A stretch of 64,000 nucleotides of DNA from Straminergon stramineum (GCA_963920665.1 OY987268.1:11162501-11226500); one strand, 5' to 3'; shown: positions 1 through 11,730, counted from the first letter of the stretch. The notes: a model not told the origin generated them from the letters alone. Program-made: numbers and translations.

Positions 1-313
1 CAATTCTTCAATACAAAAGAAATTAAATTCAAAATATGCACTGCAATTTTTTTTCACAAATGGGGTTCAAAGTCATTTGAAATTGAAGGCCAAAGTTCAA
101 AAAAACTTGTTTTTTCCACATTTGAATGCTAATATCTTCCAATTTGTATGGTCAAACTTCATGAAATTTTTATCTCTTGATCTGAGACTATTGAAGTACA
201 AGATCCTATGGCAAGATAAAAAAAAACATTTTTTTGTATTCTTAGGTGAGCACAATAGAACTAGAAATTTTTGAGTGGTTTTTGATAGAAATATGGCCTT
301 CGGACTTTAGGGG
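1..313 (+). mobile_element. TTAA element, family A, right part only
   Basis: This is the right-hand part of a TTAA-flanked non-coding element whose left end lies outside the window. It follows the last 300 bases of the complete family A copy at 35100-36008 (same phrases around AAATTAAATTC, the CACAAATGG tract and the ATGAAATTTTTATC stretch). It ends ...GGACTTTAGGGG directly before TTAA at 314-317. No transposase is visible. The family assignment is by eye. Confidence 0.7.
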
Positions 314-317
314 TTAA

Positions 318-1839
318 CCCTTTAAGTTCGTTGACTATGTTTTCACCAAAAACGCTCCAAAACTACTATTTCTGGGACAGGTACCAAATTTTAGAAAAAA
401 TATATTTTTGGACACATGTAATCGTAGGATCTTATATTACGGTAGTTTGAAAAGATGTGGAAAAAATTTCGGAAATTTCCACCATGTAGATTGCAAGATA
501 GTAGCATTGGAAGTGACAAAACCCCTTTTTTTAGCCCTACAAAAAAATGGGCAACTGCACTTCACAAGCTCACAATTGTATGAAAACATCTATAAAATGG
601 TGATGCTTCTTTGGATTCACTCTTCAAGTCAAGTACTCAAGTTGGCAACATGCTTGAAAATTTTTAGACCATTTGGAATTGTACAACGTATAGGAAAAAA
701 ATAGTAAGTAGAAAGAAGTAGAAAATGATTCAAAATACTAAATTGTTAAAAATTTAGTTATGGAATTGAAAAATGCCAATCCCAATGGTTGAAATGTTCT
801 AATAAACAATCAATATCCTATGATATTATTTTTTTCAAAATATATTGAAAATTGAATAAAATAAAGGACTTCAAAGTTTATTTTAGAGTAGAGAATCCAT
901 AACTGCTTGCAAACTATAACTCCTCATGACTTTTGACTCATTGATCAAAATGGAATGATTTAAAGCTTTTTACTTATATATAACTTTAGAAAACCAATTT
1001 CAATTTTTTGTTTCTGAAAAAAGTGATTTTTTTATGAGCTTGGACTACCCATTTATGAAAAAAAGTAACATATCAGGCCATAACTTTTGACTCATATTTT
1101 CAAATGTCATGAAATTTTGTGCATATGAAAGATATTCCTTGTCCCCAATCCTTCTATTAAAATTTCAGCCTAAAATATGCAAATCTCTAGTCACATGTAC
1201 TTGCCCAAAATTTCTATGCCCAGGAAGATCACTTAGTGTATCCATGACAAACCACGTGTGTTAAAGTGATTTTTTGACCCCCTATATACTTTTTAATAAA
1301 TAATAATTTCAACCTATAACTTTGAGCTTTTTTTAATAATGACCATATGTTTCTACTGCCAAAATTCCCTACTCAAATAACATATGAAATGATTTCTAGA
1401 ATAGGTTGAATAATGAACTAAAATGGCATGTTTTTAAACTCAAATATTTATAGAGAATACATTTTAGATGACCATTGCATCATTATTCAAGAAAAATGAA
1501 CTTTCAATAGGGTGTTACTTTTAGGAATTTTTTGTTCATTTTTTAGAAAAAAATTTCTTATATAAAATAAGTGTGTGAAAGTTATTTTCAGTTGTGTAGT
1601 GTATCTTTTTACTTCAAAAATTTGTAACTAATTATAATTATCTAACAAAAATACCAATAATTCACAACATAAACTTTCAAAGTAGAAAAATCTAGTCATA
1701 TTTTTTTTTCCTTTTATTTAAATTTTAGAATATAGTATAGGGGGTCTAAAATCTTAACACACGTAGTTCCTAATGGATACACTAAGTAATCTTCCCGGGT
1801 TTCTATGTTACCAAAAAAATCACGTTGGTCCTTTAGGGG
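318..1839 (+). mobile_element. TTAA element, family B, complete, carrying a nested hAT MITE
   Basis: The element is bounded by TTAA at 314-317 and 1840-1843. It starts CCCTTTAAG and ends GGTCCTTTAGGGG, so the ends are imperfect inverted repeats. Removing the nested MITE and its extra TSD (589 bp) leaves about 933 bp, the same as the family B copy at 23157-24089, which it matches along its length (for example TTGACTATGTTTTCAC near the start). It shares its left TTAA with the preceding element. It is non-coding and presumably mobilised in trans by a piggyBac-like transposase (inference). Confidence 0.85.
1219..1799. mobile_element. hAT-type MITE nested in TTAA element
   Basis: This 581-bp element has about 65-bp terminal inverted repeats. 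The left end reads CCCAGGAAGATCACTTAG and the right end, reversed, CCCGGGAAGATTACTTAG. It is flanked by a perfect 8-bp duplication TTTCTATG (1211-1218 and 1800-1807). An 8-bp TSD is characteristic of the hAT superfamily. The family B copy at 23157-24089 lacks the insertion, so this element arrived after the TTAA element. The interior is AT-rich and non-coding. Confidence 0.88.
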
Positions 1840-1843
1840 TTAA

Positions 1844-3840
1844 GCAATTTTGCAAACTTTCAGGTGGAATCAATGTATGAGATTATTTGTAATATAAAGG
1901 CTACTAAAAATCATAAATTTTCAAAAAAATAACCATTTGGGGAATATATATATATGAATAGGGTACAAATTTAGGAAGTTTAAACACATAATGTACTCCA
2001 AATGGATTTTTGTACTCAAATATGCAAGTTTTATATTTTGGACTACCTATATCTATATATTTTCAATATTGTTTTTGGTTTCAATGTTGGGAATAGGTAT
2101 CTCTACCATAGGTGTAGAAAACATATTCCTTCTATTGATTTGATCCATGGGAGAGATACTTAGCACATTAGATTTGAAGAGTGAGAGTGATGTTGATGTT
2201 GTATTGTTGTTATGCTATAGGGGACTCAAAGTATCTAGTGAAAGATTTTCAAGGGTTACATAGAAACAAAGAATACAACTACTCATCCTATCAAAGAATA
2301 ATGTTTTGGACAATGACTGTCCTGATGGTGATGGATTAGATAATGCTTGAGAGTTGGGAGGTGCAATAGCATTATGGGACATGATGGTAAGTCCTAATAG
2401 TTCATCAAAAATGTACATATGTGTCCTTTTTGGCATTTTATAAATCTAAGGGTGTAGAAAGAAGGACATTGTTATTATTAGATATAACTCTTTTCTAACT
2501 ATCCAATGGAATGGGGGAAAATCTACCTTGAAATCGGGCTTGGCATGATCATTTTAGGGTTTCAAGGTTATCCTCTTTATATTTTTAAATTTTCTCATAA
2601 TTTATTCTTTAATTTATTAGTCATCATTGAATTTGATAGCATGACATTCAATGAAATCTTGAATTCAATCCTCTCCAAGCATTAAGGGAAAGGATATCTC
2701 TTCAATAATATAAACCTTGCTAAAAAGATTATTGTATCCTTTTGTTCATGTATAAACGTCCCCATTTTCAAACTTGATCTTTTACAATTTTTATGCAATT
2801 TTTGCATCGTTGCATTCCTATGTAGTCTTGATCATGCATACCAAACTTTAACTTCAAAAAACCAAAGCTCTCATTTTGAAGAGTTTTGAATATTATAATT
2901 CATGATATTACATGATAATTGATTGAAATAATGCTTCCTATTATCACCAAAATTTCTAAGTTTTATATGGAAGGAATGCTTGTATTTTCTAAGTTCACTA
3001 AGTACTTCAAATCATTTTGAATGTCCATCCTTGTTCAAATATAGATTTGTATCCCAAATCACACCTTCTATTCCTTGCAATTGGGTGCCATGGGTATTCA
3101 AGTTTGTTTTAGGGTTAATATAGCCACGTTTTGATAGGGATACAAATTTACTTATTAGTCTATATTTCTTTGTACTATCTAATGTCAACTTTAATTGCTT
3201 TATGTGATGTGGATAATAAAATAATGTTGTCCTTATATGGTTGTTACATGATATTTATCAAATTTATATGGGATAATAAGGTTTTGAACTACCAAAGGGT
3301 TTATGATAGAAAGTGAAATGTGCTACAAAATAAGTTGTTTTTTGAAATTTATATCAAAAGAAAGATGTCAAGTATAGTGCTCATAATGCTTAGAAATTAC
3401 TTTTATACAATAAAACTTCAAGACATCTTTATAGATTGTCACCAAAACAATTTAGAAACATTCTACTTTAGTAACCATTAATCAATAATCCCCAAAGTTT
3501 CATTTTTCATTTTTAAAATTGAAAACTTATTGTGAATGACTAAAATTTGATTGTTCAAGGAAGACACTCAATTTGAAATCAACTCGTGCCCATGGTGCAT
3601 CATCTCATTGCACACAAGTCTATATGTGAACTATGCATGTAGGACCCTAGACAAAGTCTTAGAGATGGTGTCAAAGATGAACAATCAGTGACTGTGAATC
3701 CCCTAGAAGCCCAAGCAAATGTTTGGATGTGCCTATTAAAGCAACTACTTTTGAGCATCTAGGAGAAAAACAATAAAAAAAGAAGTTACAAGTTGAACCC
3801 AGGGTTGAGCCACAATCATGGTCAAATTGCTCGTGGTGTA
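1844..3840. other. AT-rich stretch without recognised gene
   Basis: No gene, tRNA or bounded transposon is recognised in these 2 kb. The short open frames here show no coding character or known motif. A TTTTAGGGTTAA at about 3108-3117 resembles a TTAA-element right end but has no partner. The stretch is probably decayed repeat or intergenic DNA. Confidence 0.5.
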
Positions 3841-3844
3841 TTAA

Positions 3845-3989
3845 CCTTGTAAGGAAGTTGTGGACCAAAATGGTCCAGCTGATGGATGACTTTACTATTG
3901 ACTATAGAAAAAGAGAATACATCTAGTCCAAGAATTAGAGAATCATGGTGACTACCACCTTATTCATGGGGAGCCACGTCCTTACAGGG
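3845..3989 (+). mobile_element. Short TTAA element, family F (145 bp)
   Basis: The left flank is TTAA (3841-3844) followed by CCTTGTAAGGAAG. The right end is CGTCCTTACAGGG followed by TCAA, a TTAA with one substitution. The ends are an imperfect inverted repeat. The left part (GTTGTGGAC, then GATGGATGACTT) and right part (TCATGGGG before the end) match the long family F copy at 29447-30123 and the partial copy near 16358, so this is an internally deleted version. Confidence 0.7.
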
Positions 3990-4039
3990 TCAAGTTATTC
4001 CCTAAACCAATTGAACAAACCAACGGCACTAGAAAATGC

Positions 4040-4500
4040 GAGACCTTAATTTTCCCCCTTAGCAAAATGGGGGGGCTGTTAGTGAGGCCCTTGCCTACCT
4101 GTTTTGAGGGCCCATCTCCGACACAGCTCAGGCCCATTCCTCCCACCCATCCCCACCTCCTTTCCCAGCCATCCGTCCCCCAAATCCCTGTCCTGTCCCA
4201 GCCTTCTCGCCTCCGTCCCTCGTCTCCCACTCCAAATCCATATCGCCTTTTGAGTGCAGCCTCTCTTCATCTCTTTCTATCCTTGAGTTGCTCTTGATTG
4301 CCTCCCATCCCTGAGCCTCCCAAGTTCAACCTCCTGTTGTAGATCATTGCTCCATTTAGTTGCAACCATCTTCAGATCATAACCTTCAGTTGGAGAGGTA
4401 TTATTGATCATGGCTTGACAATACTCGATCCTTCCCTAAAGTGCTTGGTGATAACAGTTAGATACGGCGCAAGGGATTCCTAGAACCGAAGTCCAGGAGA
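4040..4500 (+). mobile_element. Possible LTR fragment after a polypurine tract
   Basis: A purine-rich tract (AAAATGGGGGGG) is followed by TGTTAGTGAGGCCC and about 250 bases of C/T-rich sequence unlike its AT-rich surroundings. This is the arrangement seen where a polypurine tract abuts a 3' LTR. A similar junction, AAAAGGGGGGCC then TATCAGTGGGGCC, occurs at about 25150. I could not define the right boundary, a primer-binding site or a target duplication. The open frames here are C-rich artefacts. Confidence 0.35.
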
Positions 4501-5430
4501 GTTAAAAATTAATATGACATTGACACTTGGTAGGCATAAATTTTGCATTCATGTTATACGTCTACAATGTTATTAGTCTTAGACATTATTTTGAAAGTGT
4601 GGAAGCAATATATTCTTATGACATTATTAAAGAATTTAGTACATGAAAATCATTTGTGAATTAAATTCCCATAATTTAAAGAAATAGAGAGTTCCACAGG
4701 GTTCTTTTTGTTTACTAAAATAATTTCATGTTTAGAATGTGTATGTTTGAATGCTGTCTTTGAGCCATCAGGAATTCAATTTTGTCTTCTCTATTATACA
4801 TAATTGAACTCAAGAGAATAATAGAGTTTTCATTATGTTAATTTTTCAAATTCCTAGTGAAATTCTTGAATATAAATTTGTTAGATGGGAAAATTCTTAC
4901 TGTAAAAAATACAATTAACATCTAAAGGACCAAGGAGCCTACTTTGGACTCCTTGAGAACTGAAATATCCTTTGTTGACTTCATGATTTGGAATTTCTTA
5001 CATGAAATTCTTAGAATGGATGCTACTTATTGTAATACACATGTGAAACTTTGTTTCATGTCATTCCAGTAAATAATAAAGAAGGTAGAGTTTTTTTAAA
5101 TTTCAATGTCAAACTAGGCAACAATAAAAATATCAAAAAAACCCTGGGGGGTGGGATTGTAGAAATTGGTAATTATGGTTATATTACCAGTAGTGCGCAT
5201 TTAAGAACCATCAACTATCAGTGCTTAGGAAAATCATCTGGCACCTACTATGCCCTGAAAAGAAGCAGACACTGCCTTGCTGCTTAAATTAAAAAATTAA
5301 AAATAAAACATCTGATTTGTCCACCCCCAGAAAAAATCAAAACCAAGAAGTTTTTGATACGGATATGGTGTAAGTATGGAATAATACAGAGATGATATAT
5401 AGTGTAAGATGCCTAGATTCCCATGCACAT
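4500..5430. other. Stretch without recognised gene
   Basis: Nothing identifiable. The 78-codon frame at 5051-5287 has no recognised motif and no supporting splice or repeat context. Confidence 0.4.
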
Positions 5431-5439
5431 TTGCTGCCT

Positions 5440-5625
5440 ACCTTTGGCAAAAAAGCGGTGAGGGCTGCAGAATGAAATTTTGATCCAACCAAAGGTGCAT
5501 TAAACTTAAAGTGAGCCTAGGCAATCATGAAGTTGGACGGTCAAAAGGTATGCTGGCTGAGATCATTTCAAGAGAGGACCTAAACTGCAAACTTAGAAGA
5601 CATTTCTTGTTCTGGAAAAAAGAAG
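5440..5625. repeat. Local duplication, copy 1 (second copy at 7125-7265)
   Basis: The run from GGCAATCATGAAGTTGGACG through GCTGGCTGAGATCATTTCAA to AACTTAGAAGACATTTCTT recurs at 7170-7262 in the same orientation with only scattered changes. The two copies lie about 1.65 kb apart and bracket the enoyl-CoA hydratase remnant, which suggests a segmental duplication of an ancestral locus. Confidence 0.7.
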
Positions 5626-5745
5626 GTTCTCTCGTTTTATTAAATTAAAACTGGGACTCAAAAGAAAGTTCCCAATCCCATGTAAAATATTCACACTCAT
5701 AAAAAAACCTCAAGAGAAGGAAATCTCCGATGAGGTAGTAAGCAC

Positions 5746-5940
5746 CTGGGTGTTGATGAATTTTGCAGCAGTACTGGCCACCAAAATGTCACACCCGAAG
5801 GCAATCTCAAAGCCTTCTGTGATGCAATGGCCAATAATTGCACCAAGAATAGCCTTCAGTTATTTTTGAATCTGCACTACAGTTTCAGTTGCCTCAGTTT
5901 TCACATCAGCCTTGAGCACATTCCCAGCTGCTGTCAAATC
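5746..5940 (-). pseudogene. Decayed exon of an enoyl-CoA hydratase/isomerase-like gene
   Basis: Read on the minus strand, 65 codons run from DLTAAGNVLKADVK through LGAIIGHCITEGFEIAFGCD to ILVASTAAKFINTQ. This matches the crotonase fold core: the alpha-helix with G..A.GGGFE, then ALACD.LVAS and AKF, in the form seen in plant enoyl-CoA hydratase/isomerase A proteins (comparison from memory). The exon is framed by a good acceptor (poly-pyrimidine then GCAG at 5941-5944) and a donor CAG|GTGCTT at 5745. Codon 27 is TAA, and the usual GG before FE is EG, so it is inactive. A normal family member is about 260 residues. I found no convincing neighbouring exon, so this is a fragment. The length is an exact multiple of three. 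Confidence 0.72.
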
Positions 5941-6388
5941 CTGCAAAAAAATGGTGCTTAGTCACCAAGGAGGAAAGAGTTTTGCTGTTTCGTTATCTTT
6001 CTAGCATCTAATGATGTACGTAAAAGATTCAAGTATAGTGTTGTTTAGTATCAAACTCAAATGTATTGTAAAGTAGGAAACCATTTTTGTGGGTCCTATT
6101 TACATTGCAAGTGCCTTCAAAATATGTAACTCGTGAGACTGAATTACATACTCTCAGCCACTCCAACATGCCATAGTCTAGCAGCCCTCTCCAGATCCTG
6201 CCTCCCTTTGGCAAGAAAGCTGTGAGCTCTGCAATCTGTCACAAGTCAATTTGTGTCAGGCTGCAAGCGCAAATTTAGGGAAAATTCAGTATTGGAGCAT
6301 GCAACTTAAGAACAGTGTAATTTTCAAACAACATTTGGATGTTGCCAAAATCAAGTAACTTAGTTGTATTATGCTGAAACTACATTTA

Positions 6389-6436
6389 TTTATTAATTAA
6401 TTTTTTGACACAAATGAAACTGAATTTCTTTGCAAA
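6389..6436 (-). mobile_element. 48-bp LINE tail with 16-bp target duplication
   Basis: The insert consists only of a poly-T/AT tail and GACACAAATGAAACTGAATT, the reverse complement of a LINE 3' end that recurs in the window. It is flanked by a perfect 16-bp duplication GCTGAAACTACATTTA (6373-6388 and 6437-6452), the signature of target-primed reverse transcription with extreme 5' truncation. Confidence 0.85.
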
Positions 6437-6654
6437 GCTGAAACTACATTTAAGTATCCTGTTCTAGTACACACCAGAACAACAGCAGTGTGTCATCTTG
6501 ACACACCTGACAGCAATTTCATAAGAACCACATATTCCTAAGCCAACTACAGCCAGCCAGCTCCTGAGTTACTGAATAACTTAGGTTGAATGAAACTTCC
6601 TTGAATGTGCTGCAACTGGTTGGCTGGGGTCCCCCGGCAATAAGATACTGGAAC

Positions 6655-6783
6655 CAGGGCTTTTTTTTCTGGCGAAATTTCGCCAGATCTGTCAGAATCT
6701 GACCAATGTGACTCTGTCCCTCCAAAATCTGGCCTCTGCAGTGAAGCCAGCACAGGGGACACTAGTCCAAAAAAAAAGCCCTG
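6655..6783. mobile_element. 129-bp hAT-type MITE
   Basis: The ends are CAGGGCTTTTTTTT and, reversed, CAGGGCTTTTTTTTT. An exact 8-bp duplication ACTGGAAC (6647-6654 and 6784-6791) flanks it. CAGGG ends with 8-bp duplications are typical of hAT elements. A perfect 14-bp palindrome GGCGAAATTTCGCC lies close to the left end. Non-coding. Confidence 0.88.
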
Positions 6784-7439
6784 ACTGGAACCATTTCACT
6801 TCCCTGCTAAGTTAAGTTATGTGCATTTTCAAACCAGGGATTCCAAAAATCCCATTCAAAGTGAGTTGACTGTGATTGTGTGTTCAGAAAAGTTTCTAAA
6901 TAATGCCCTTCGCCACCCTTGTCAACTGATCCCCTTTTCTTTTTCCTACAGGCTCAAATAGTTTACCACCATCTATAATGCTAAAAACTACAGCTTGATA
7001 AGAAACCCCAAATAAAGATGTATATGTTACAGCATAGATCTGCAAACTTTGGGTTTGTTCACTTCTTTGTCTGGCAGAAAGTCAGAGTCAAAGAACACTG
7101 CAAGAAGATAGCCTAGCCTTCCCTATGTTTGATCAAACCAAAGGCCAGTGCATTAACTTAATATGAGCATGGGCAATCATGAAGTTGGACGAAAAGCTAA
7201 GGAATGCTGGCTGAGATCATTTCAAGGGAGGACCCAAACTGCAAACTTAGAAGACATTTCTTCTTCTTCTTTCAGTCAGCAAGAGCCAGATGATGCTCGT
7301 TCAAATGATAGCACCACCCTAATAGCTTGCCTAAGGACTATGGCACCCATTCCTCACTACCAATATTGATTTTCACGAAGGCTTGTATAACAATAGGGTT
7401 CAATGCCAGCTTTTGTCAATGTGTCTTACACCTCTGAAT

Positions 7440-8905
7440 TTCTAAAGTTCAGCATAACAAGTTCACAGTTGCCAAAACTATAGACTTGTTTTATCCATGA
7501 AGGACAAGCCTGTAATGATTGTACTCCATACTAATTTTTTCAAACTCCATCCTCTTACTGACTGTGGAGTTTGAGCAAGAGTGTACAGTACTGTACAGAC
7601 AGTTTGGAAGCGTGAGTTTTATTCCTTGAGTTTGTCCTGCTCACTTGGCTTCTCTGTCACCAGTTCACCACCTGTGGCTAGGCTCCCAAATAGATGAACT
7701 TATTTTGCCTAGTATGCAGCTAGAATTTGACAACAATGACTCTATTACTTGTCCATCTAGATTTATGGTTGTAGAAGTTCATTCAGGGAGCTCCAAGAAA
7801 CTGTGGTAGTTGAACTAAAAGTGTACATACAGTAGTGAATTCCCAGAAACCAATCCTTGGATGTTGATAGACTTTCTCCAGGTAGAACATCACCAAAGAA
7901 CATGCAAGCTCTGGGCTCTGGATGGCTGGCAAGGCGGGAAGATGCATATGTTAAGCCAGGATGAGGTGGGGCTCAGGCTCTGTAATTTGCTTGAGGTGTA
8001 CATGCATGGGCGAGCAATCATAACATGGCTTATTTGTTTTATCCTTTTTTTACCATTATTGGGCATTTGCATTCTGATTACAAAGGCGGCCCACCGCATG
8101 AACCAAAAAATTGTCATATATGCCACCATTAGGTAGTCTTTCAAGTCCTGCACACACCGATTACGCCTGAACAGGAGTTTCATCTGGCAATCTTGCCTGC
8201 TCGGTCCTCTTGTTTGATTGGGAGTTGGACTCATTGACTTGCGCTGGTCATCGATTTGCTCCCTGTTTCTCTTGTTGTTTGGCTCAGTTCTTTGTTTGTT
8301 TCCAGAATTTTTTTTGAAAGTAGAAGCTGTATTGGTTGCTGAAAATTGGAAAAAAATTCTCCGCAGGGGATTTGCTCCCCTGGTTTGATATACTTCTTTG
8401 TCTTTCAATGGAATTGGTCCATTTGTTTCCAAAAAAATTCCTGCACATACAGTAACTTAGATTGGAAAGTATGCTTTGTTTCTTTCATGCATGCACACAT
8501 TCCATGGATTGCAGAGCAAGGTAAGTTCATAAAATCTGAATTTAGTCATCTGGAGTAGAATTTCTTCAGCTTTCACTGCCAACTGTTGCATTGCTTCTGA
8601 GTCCTTTGTTGCATCAGTTGGTTGGGAAGGACAGTGGTAGGAGTAGTAGCAACTGTAAACAAACTGTGCACTCTTACAGTCATTGATCGAAAGCTTAGCT
8701 TAGATAATGAAACAGAGATTAAACCTCTACTTATACACAGGAACCTAAACTTAAATTAGTCCTTGGATGAAAGTCATCAGAAAGGGATGAAACCCTAATG
8801 GTTTCATGTAATGCTAACAGCAATTGAGAAGGCCACAGTCCAACAGTAATTGTAGTAGCAATGTGTTTTCTCACTCGTTGCAATATCCGAAAGAAATGGT
8901 TCTTG
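7440..8905 (+). repeat. 'Host' repeat, least interrupted copy (empty-site reference)
   Basis: Long blocks of this region recur, same order, at 19006-19078, 20043-20118, 21519-22180, 24094-24360 and 26267-26590, with insertions that are absent here. It therefore gives the pre-insertion sequence for several transposons: AATG|ATTG near 7518 (CACTA), ACTCTATTACTTG near 7741 (TA MITE) and CATATGTTAAGCC at 7945-7957 (TTAA elements). The TTAA empty site is 7951-7954. The only visible insertion in this copy is the LINE fragment at 8158-8438. Its own identity is unknown. The frames inside it have no recognised motif. Confidence 0.8.
8158..8438 (+). mobile_element. 5'-truncated LINE 3' end (281 bp)
   Basis: The insert ends ...CAATGGAATTGGTCCATTTG then TTTCC and an A run, and is flanked by an imperfect 12-bp duplication TCCTGCACAYAC (8146-8157 and 8439-8450). 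The copy of the host repeat at about 26574-26586 reads straight through TCCTGCACATAC with no insert. Related 3' ends occur in reverse at 26041-26260 and 21367-21518. Confidence 0.8.
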
Positions 8906-8908
8906 AAA

Positions 8909-10062
8909 GGGCACTACAAAAAATTGACCACATAAATGGCTTCAAAGAATGACTTCACATTAATCATTCCGGACACATATGACAGAGAAATGATTAGGCC
9001 CTTGTAGTCATTGTGGACAAATACTTCTTTATGACTTGTGGTTTTTATTATCACCAACAATTTCTAACTTGGATGTGTAGATAGATGAGTTTCATCCAAG
9101 TGATAAAGAAAGTTTGATCTAAGGAAATGGCTCTTGAGTTGCCATGTGGAAAGTTCTGCTCCCTTTCGTGCCACATAGACATCCACATGGCTAGTCATTT
9201 GCAAGTCATTTTGAAGTTACAATAGACCCATTACAAATTTGACGTGGACAACTACATCACAAGTCATTATGTAGTCATTTAGAAGTTATGATAGAGTCTT
9301 TACACTATTATAATGGATTGACATGTGGCAAGGCATTCCGCAGTCATTTTGAAGTGACATAGATTTAGGGTTCAAGTCACTCCCCCTAGGATGAGGGAAT
9401 TCATTTTCAAGTTGCAAAGAGTAGTCATTTGCAATCACATAAGAATACATTTGATGTTTTGTAGCAATACATCATACACTATATACAATACGCCATACAA
9501 TATACCATACACAATACACCATATTTGGCAAATGTGTCACATGGCTTCTAAAGTCATTTAGTATGAATAGATGAAATGACAAACTCTTTGTACAAGTGGG
9601 GTGGTTGGAGGCAAAATAAACTATGTGGGATAAGTAAAACACAAAAATTGTGTTACAAGGAATATTTCAAATCTCGTTTAGGAAAAATAAATGAAAAGTT
9701 TTCAAAAAACTTTGAACTAATAAAGGTTGGAAAATCAATACCACTTTCATCTCCAGAAAAATATTTTAGATTCTGAGCCTCAAATCAAAAGTTGTGGACA
9801 AATTTGAGAAAGGGATTGGAAAGAATATTTTCTTTGACAATTTCTTAACACCCTTTCTGAATCTAGTAGTGCAAAAGACATGATGTAGTCATTTATGTAT
9901 TGTTACCCTAGTGCAATATTGTAATGCGACTTCCACATGACGAGACCTAGTCATGTGGAATCATAGAAGTTATAGATGGCCACTACTAAATTAGTATTAT
10001 AGAAGATCACTCTTAGGAATGTTGTTCTAATTACTTTTGCAATCTCATTCTGGGGATAGGTT
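8909..10062 (+). mobile_element. Probable left arm of a CACTA element
   Basis: The start GCACTACAAAAAATTGACC fits the plant CACTA terminal consensus CACTACAAGAAA. It is followed by many dispersed copies of AGTCATTT and AAGTCATT with GAAGTTAC/GAAGTGAC (about 8945-9440), resembling the subterminal repeats of CACTA transposons. Similar AGTCACTCTAAAGTCATTC occurs at 15131-15149, beyond the LTR element, so that element may have split this one. I did not find the matching right terminus. A stretch at 9640-9860 is related to the fold-back arms at 44350-44705. Confidence 0.5.
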
Positions 10063-11722
10063 TGTCGCGCCCCTTAGTGACACTTACCACCTTAAGTTCA
10101 CCTTCCAATGCTTTCCAAGCACTTAACACTTTAGTGGCACCAAGGGTCACGCTCTCCTAACACTGCACATGCCATGCACATTCAATGTTAGTCTCCCATT
10201 CCAACTCTTTGTGCTAAGTCCCAGTCACCGGGACTACCAGCACGTACACACACACATCATGACACCGGAGAATATTACTTGGTAACATGGGGCGAAACTT
10301 CCATCTTATTGTATAAGGACCCATGGTGGCACTACTTACCATGGTCCAAACCGCCCTTGAGTGTCATCCCAACTCCATACTAGGCTTCTTGTATATTTGT
10401 TACTTTCCACTTCGTCACTAACCGGGACTCACCATTCGGGTCACCTCAACATAGCCTAGCAAGGAGTGGGATGTGAGCCCCTATTTCGTCACCAGGGACT
10501 CACTTATCTTTTTTTTATTTTTTTTGTGAAAATAAGTGTGGAAAATAGTACAAAAAACCCAAAAAAGAGTGTAAAACCAAAATAGGTGTGTTACATGCCA
10601 ATATAGTATTTGGTCATATTTTGAGAGTTTTTACTAATTAGATTCAAATTTCACTTGTAAATAGGTTAGAACCTAACCAATCGTGGTAATTACGAGTTAT
10701 GAGCATACTAGGCTCAAAATCCCACATAGAAAGGACATCGCTTGGCTAATATTGGTTGAGGGAACCCTGGTGAGGCACATAGGTTAGTTCCCGGAGATAG
10801 GTTCCAGTTTCCCCATTTCATCGATGAAATAGCGGAACCCCAATTATTGGCTTGCAGATGTTGAAAATACCAAGATGGGACCATGGAGGAATCTTTGGTC
10901 CAAGGAAGGTGACTTAGGGTTAAAACCATGCCCGGGAAACAACGGCGAAATCGGTTTGCCAAAAATTCCCACCGGTGTGGAAGATTCCCTAGCCATCGAT
11001 AATTAAATAAGAGAGTGGATTTTGTTCCCCTAGGCCGATGTGTAGAGTAAAAATATGAGCCTACACATGTGTTGTGGGATTCCATGGGAGGTTCCACAAA
11101 AAGTTTCGGAATTTTCTGATAGTCAAAAGATGCCTTTCCGGACGGTCAACTACCCAAACCTACGATGAGAAATTCTTAAAAATTCTCCAGGTGGTGGTAA
11201 AATCTCACTAAAAATTATGATAGCTTCTTTTATGTTAATAAGACGCTCCAACAAGTTTCAAGACATTCTGATAGTCAGAAGAACCCGAACTTGCAAGATT
11301 CCTCAACAATTGACAAAATTTAAAGATTACGGTGGAGTTGACCAATGGATCGGGAGCATACAAAAGCGGAATGGGGTCAAAGATAGGTCTTTTCTTACTC
11401 CCCCACACCTACTTAAGAACCTAGGCTAGTTACTTTTTTCAAAAAAGTCAAACTCCAAAAGTTGGGTTTTTAACCCTTTTGGATGTTAAGTTGGCGTTAG
11501 GTTTCGTTGAAATTTTGAAGTTAGAAAAAGGGGTGGGGGGTTCCTGTAGACTAAAAATGGCCTTCTGAAGCCAATGGTGCAATCCGTTTGTGATTTGGAG
11601 TTAATCTCCAAAAGTTAGAAATTGGACCAGCGTAGAAAGTCAAAATTGGTAAATTAGGGTGAAAATCCTAATTAATAAGATTACCATGTTGAAATGAGAG
11701 GAGATGGGTGCCCTTGAAAGAG

Positions 11723-11730
11723 TATATAAG
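11723..11730 (+). promoter_or_regulatory. TATA box of the LTR-type element
   Basis: TATATAAG is followed 15-40 bases later by a C/T-rich stretch (ACTCATTCTTCTCTCAAATC). The inverted relative has AGTATAAAAGGGCACC at the equivalent place (about 48390-48405, minus strand). Conservation of the TATA motif while the surroundings diverge supports a promoter in the U3 part. Confidence 0.65.

Noticed and set aside
4067..4297. Pro/Ser-rich frames on both strands
   Set aside because: C-rich low-complexity sequence, probably LTR-derived.
7890..8432. 180-codon minus-strand frame
   Set aside because: It runs across the junction of the host repeat and the LINE insertion at 8158, so it cannot be an ancestral gene. 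The sister copy at 26267-26590 does not preserve it.
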